Assembly: GCF_000813325.1 (NCBI RefSeq)
Contig: NZ_BBQE01000014.1
Source of the DNA: Sulfurospirillum cavolei
GTDB taxonomy: Bacteria > Campylobacterota > Campylobacteria > Campylobacterales > Sulfurospirillaceae
Length of the DNA: 64,000 bases
Reading direction: 5' to 3' (one strand)
The translations under genes and the position numbers were made by a program. Under the pieces are notes generated by a model. That model saw only the letters and a list, made by a program, of their open reading frames with translations, was not told the DNA's origin and ran no database searches. Below are positions 61,445-64,000 of this stretch, piece after piece. How positions within the stretch are numbered: the stretch's first letter is position 1; every line of letters begins with the position of its first letter.

Positions 61445-61478
61445 TTATATCTACATGTAAGTCTACATGTAGATATAA
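61445..61478. repeat. Inverted pair of CTACATGTA words between ffh and rpsP
   Basis: Arms TTATATCTACATGTA (61445-61459) and TACATGTAGATATAA (61464-61478) are perfect reverse complements, a 15-bp stem with a four-base loop (AGTC). They lie 11 bases after the ffh stop in the minus-strand reading and before the rpsP ribosome site. They could act as a terminator or processing site inside the operon. Confidence 0.8.
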
Positions 61479-61489
61479 ACCGTCACATC

Positions 61490-62827
61490 TTAACGAAGAT
61501 GTGCGTGTTTATTTTGGGATAGCATATTTTGCAAATCTTGCATTCCCTTTTTGCCCGAAAACTTCTTTGCCATTTTCGCGGCATTGGCAAACTGCTTTAA
61601 AAAGCGGTTGACTTCGACTTGAGAAAGTCCGGAACCTTCCGCAATTCTTCTTTTGCGACTGTTGTTTAAAAGCTCCGGATCTTCGCGTTCTTTTTTGGTC
61701 ATTGAGCCGATCATCGCTTTAATACGCTTCATTTCAACGGAATTTTCCATATCGACGTCTTGAAGTTTTCCCGCGACCGACGAGAGTCCCGGAATCATCC
61801 CGATCAACGATTTCATGCTTCCGAGCTTTTTCATTTGCTCCATTTGTTCCAAAAAGTCGTTAAAGTTAAACTCGCCTTTTTTGATCTTTTTCGTAATCGC
61901 TTTGGCTTGCTGCTCGTTGATAATCGAACCGGTCTTCTCCGCCAAAGTTTCAAGATCGCCCTCGCCCATTAAACGGTTAACGATACGATCGGGAATAAAA
62001 TGCTCTAAATCCGCTACTTTTTCGCCCACGCCCACGAAACGAAGCGGAACGCCGGTTTGCTCGGCGATACCTAACGCTACGCCGCCTTTACCGTCACCGT
62101 CAAATTTACTGAGAATCACGCCGCTTAAAGTAATTTTTTCATGAAAACTTACCGCACTTCGCACCGCATCTTGACCCGTCATCGAATCGGCAATGTAAAA
62201 TATTTCATCCGGTGCGGTCTCTTTTTTAATCGCTTCGAGTTGATCCATTAACTCCGCATCGATCGCCAATCGACCCGCAGTATCGACCAAAACGACGTCG
62301 TATAAGCCTTCATTGGCTTTTTTGAGCGCATTTTTGGCAATCGTTACGGGATTGCCGTTTTCTTCAAAATAAAGATCGATTTCGTTAGCGCTACACAACT
62401 GTCTTAACTGCTCTACGGCGGCTAAACGCTGTAAATCGCAGGCGACGACCAACACTTTTTTCTGTTTTAATTTTAAATAATTTGCCAATTTCACGGTCGT
62501 CGTCGTCTTACCGCTACCTTGAAGACCGACCATCAAAACTTTGGTCGGCGGTTTTGACGCATAAACAAATCCCTGGCGACCGGAAACCGTCAAAATCTGC
62601 GTTAAATTTGTTTTGAGAGCACGTAAAAAATTAACCTGTCCGATGCCTTTCGCTTTAGTCTCGATCTCGACTTGTTTGAGCAAATCTCGAACGATTTTAT
62701 GATGCACATCGGCTTTGAGTAATGCTTTTTTTAAATTTTCAAGCGCATTTTTGAGCGACTTTTCATCGTCGCTGAAACGAATTTTATTAACGGCCGTACG
62801 AAATGAATCGGTTAAAACCTCAAACAC
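61490..62827 (-). CDS. ffh: Signal recognition particle protein Ffh
   Basis: A 445-residue SRP GTPase. G1 is VLMVGLQGSGKTTTTVKLA (about 101-119), DTAGR near 187, SKFDGDGKGGVAL, and the Met-rich M domain (FLEQMEQMKKLGSMKSLIGM). The start is GTG with AAGGA upstream. It heads the translation operon; no SRP RNA was recognised in the window. Confidence 0.96.
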   Translation of the reverse strand: MFEVLTDSFRTAVNKIRFSDDEKSLKNALENLKKALLKADVHHKIVRDLLKQVEIETKAKGIGQVNFLRALKTNLTQILTVSGRQGFVYASKPPTKVLMVGLQGSGKTTTTVKLANYLKLKQKKVLVVACDLQRLAAVEQLRQLCSANEIDLYFEENGNPVTIAKNALKKANEGLYDVVLVDTAGRLAIDAELMDQLEAIKKETAPDEIFYIADSMTGQDAVRSAVSFHEKITLSGVILSKFDGDGKGGVALGIAEQTGVPLRFVGVGEKVADLEHFIPDRIVNRLMGEGDLETLAEKTGSIINEQQAKAITKKIKKGEFNFNDFLEQMEQMKKLGSMKSLIGMIPGLSSVAGKLQDVDMENSVEMKRIKAMIGSMTKKEREDPELLNNSRKRRIAEGSGLSQVEVNRFLKQFANAAKMAKKFSGKKGMQDLQNMLSQNKHAHLR

Positions 62828-62878
62828 GCATTATCCTTCCTAAGCTATTCAAACATCTTCATTTGAAAAAGAGCTCGT

Positions 62879-62884
62879 ATTGTA
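62879..62884 (-). promoter_or_regulatory. -10 box (TACAAT) for the ffh operon
   Basis: GGATACAATACG on the minus strand, about 50 bases before the ffh GTG. The 168-bp gap 62828-62995 between ffh and the RluA-like gene contains only this and a short hairpin (ATCGTT/AACGAT, 62945-62963). Confidence 0.45.
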
Positions 62885-62995
62885 TCCAATCAATACTTTA
62901 AACTAAATTAAACCTTAATTTTTACCTATATTTAAAAGAGCATTATCGTTTATAAACAACGATTTTATCGTATTTTTGAGCGTCTCAATTCCAAA

Positions 62996-63730
62996 TCAGA
63001 CTGCCGCGAATTTAATGAAATCTTCAGGTTCTTTGCTCTCAAATTTATACCCTAAAAGTGCGATTTTGGAAGCATGAAGCATTAAGCGTTTGTAAGGACG
63101 CCCGCCGTATTCGGTATCGCCTAAAATGGAAGCTCCGATACTTTTTAAATGCACGCGAATTTGATGCGTTCGTCCCGTTTCGATCTTCACACGAATCTTC
63201 GAGCGTTTGCCTTCGATCATTAAAGGCTCGATATAACTGATCGCTTCTTTACCGTCATCGCTGATTTTACTGTATGCCGTATTGCCTTTTTTAATCGTTA
63301 AAATCGGAGCGTTAATCTCCATAGCTTCAACGACTTTTCCTTCAACGATTGCAATATACTCTTTTTGAACATCACGCTTTTTAAAGGCATTGACCGCTTT
63401 TTTACGAAAATCATCGTCTTTGGTTAATAACAAAACACCGCTCGTCTCACGATCTAAACGATGCAACAAGGGTAAATTTTTCGCTTCGGCGACCTCTTCG
63501 GAAGTCATAAACGCCGGCTTGTCGACCGCCATAAGAAACGCGTCTTCAAATAAAACGCGAATCGGTGCGATCTTTTCGACTTTAAACTTCGTCGAGCTGT
63601 CCAACTCTCCGCGCGCAACGCTTACTTTTTTTCCAGCCGCGTAAACGACGCCTCGATCGATTAACTCTTTGGCGGCGCGATTGGAGATTTTTTCTTGAAG
63701 GGCTAAAAGTTTATAGGCTTTATCTATCAT
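62996..63730 (-). CDS. RluA-family pseudouridine synthase
   Basis: A 244-residue enzyme. An S4 domain comes first (LLALQEKISNRAAKELID), then the catalytic core with LPLLHRLDRETSGVLLLTKD (Asp near 101) and TGRTHQIRVHLKSIGASILG. It isomerises uridine in rRNA or tRNA; the exact site cannot be read from the sequence (RluD/RluC/TruC-like). I chose the ATG at 63730 since the frame upstream lies inside waaA. It overlaps waaA by 11 bases. Confidence 0.9.
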   Translation of the reverse strand: MIDKAYKLLALQEKISNRAAKELIDRGVVYAAGKKVSVARGELDSSTKFKVEKIAPIRVLFEDAFLMAVDKPAFMTSEEVAEAKNLPLLHRLDRETSGVLLLTKDDDFRKKAVNAFKKRDVQKEYIAIVEGKVVEAMEINAPILTIKKGNTAYSKISDDGKEAISYIEPLMIEGKRSKIRVKIETGRTHQIRVHLKSIGASILGDTEYGGRPYKRLMLHASKIALLGYKFESKEPEDFIKFAAV

Positions 63731-64000
63731 GGTCTGTTCCTCTGATTTTTTCCAAAAGAGGCTCAATCGCGTCTTTGGGAGTAATGAAAGAAGGACGGAC
63801 TTCGTCGATGTGTTCAAAAACATCGTAAAGTGCGTCGATCGCAACGATTTTGGCGTTTTCTACCGCTTCAAAGAGCACTTTTTGATTGAAGATCGATGCT
63901 CCGCTAATTAATTTAACGCCGAAAAATGCAGGCTCTAGCGGATTGTGCCCGCCGACGCCTTCCACAAACGAGCCGCCTAAGATGACCACGTCGGCAACGG
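63720..64000 (-). CDS. waaA: Kdo transferase WaaA, 5' part beyond window
   Basis: The last ~93 codons of a glycosyltransferase. ADVVILGGSFVEGVGGHNPL and EPAFFGVKLISGA match the C-terminal nucleotide-sugar site of WaaA/KdtA, which adds Kdo to lipid A at the inner membrane. The frame is open to the window edge, so the gene is cut, not broken. It lies just before the RluA-like gene, a common Campylobacterota order. Confidence 0.9.
   Translation of the reverse strand, partial: VADVVILGGSFVEGVGGHNPLEPAFFGVKLISGASIFNQKVLFEAVENAKIVAIDALYDVFEHIDEVRPSFITPKDAIEPLLEKIRGTDHDR

Larger units (their letters stand above)
166..61470. repeat. Dispersed word ACATGTAA / TTACATGT (family of sites)
   Basis: Reading the window I find the hexamer ACATGT about 50 times. 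About 32 of these carry the extended octamer ACATGTAA or TTACATGT. Hexamer starts of octamer sites: 166, 2812, 7231, 8167, 9320, 11989, 12792, 13632, 16732, 18869, 21176, 21302, 23601, 26802, 28842, 30266, 30310, 33209, 33482, 38834, 39528, 41338, 43631, 45879, 46377, 50333, 50346, 53042, 53464, 55804, 56729, 61453. Among sites that are not palindromic over ten bases, about 20 read ACATGTAA on the plus strand and about 4 read TTACATGT. In genes it often encodes Leu-His-Val or Thr-Cys. Counts are by eye. Confidence 0.8.

Noticed and set aside
62945..62963. Hairpin ATCGTT/AACGAT as terminator of the RluA-like gene
   Set aside because: The stem is only six A/T-rich pairs with a weak T-run; not enough to call.
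1..64000. tRNA, rRNA, tmRNA, SRP RNA, CRISPR arrays, IS elements or prophage genes
   Set aside because: None was recognised on either strand by reading; a covariance-model scan would be needed to exclude small RNAs.

Overview
The window looks like a chromosomal segment of a free-living member of the Campylobacterota (class Campylobacteria), most like Sulfurospirillum and its relatives. The supports are: a PgbA-type secreted protein beside a Csd3/Pgp3-type M23 peptidase, followed by glcD, yihY and comEC; the run mfd, bactofilin, Csd1-type M23, folC, (GGDEF), lptE, leuS, secF, secD, yajC, divergent lnt, metK, which I recall as the Campylobacter jejuni order around Cj1085-Cj1096; a MagIII-type glycosylase; and a two-part PabB/PabC locus that is one fused gene in relatives. 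GC content looks moderate (mid 40s percent by eye). Genes are tightly packed, mostly on the minus strand, with many 1-20 bp overlaps. I saw no rRNA, tRNA, CRISPR array, IS element or prophage.

Layout. 1-1.8 kb is the only accessory-looking stretch: the start of a RelE/HigB-like toxin gene, a decayed duplicate of the 3' end of a Nudix gene, a tiny membrane protein, a molbindin and the intact Nudix gene. 1.8-8.3 kb holds corA, csd3-like, pgbA-like, glcD, yihY and comEC. 8.3-15.4 kb carries dnaB (interrupted by a LAGLIDADG-type intein in its P-loop), ispG, priA, two pseudopilins and two small unknown genes. 15.4-22.1 kb: uvrB, ppk, a gamma-carbonic-anhydrase-like protein, then dnaQ-like, trpF and rpe on the other strand. 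22.3-24.1 kb: rpmB, argJ and a YdcH-like gene. 24.1-38.3 kb is a long minus-strand run from yajC to the magIII-like gene, covering Sec export, LPS transport, cell shape, folate, and transcription-coupled repair. 38.3-50.3 kb: lnt, metK with an unusual leader, aat, clpA, clpS, a thioredoxin-like lipoprotein, smpB, ispE, csrA, truB, uvrD and a LysR regulator. 50.4-55 kb: an SspB-like protein, pepF, pabC/pabB and pyrB. 55-59.2 kb: glycine-zipper protein, bioD, AraC/GyrI regulator, aminotransferase and DUF89 protein. 59.3-64 kb: the ffh-rpsP-khpA-rimM-trmD-rplS translation operon, an RluA-family synthase, and the start of a waaA fragment.

The signals I consider most worth a second look are: (1) a dispersed, palindromic word, ACATGTAA/TTACATGT, seen about 32 times in 64 kb where only a few are expected, biased to one orientation and twice arranged as a long inverted pair at gene boundaries, which recalls DNA uptake sequences or another genome-wide mark; (2) a pabB-pabC junction broken by exactly +1 at CTT TGA, the same codon pair used for prfB programmed frameshifting; (3) a structured metK leader with tandem copies of ATGGAAAACAA and a 13-codon upstream ORF; (4) an SspB-like candidate ClpXP adaptor; (5) the DnaB intein.
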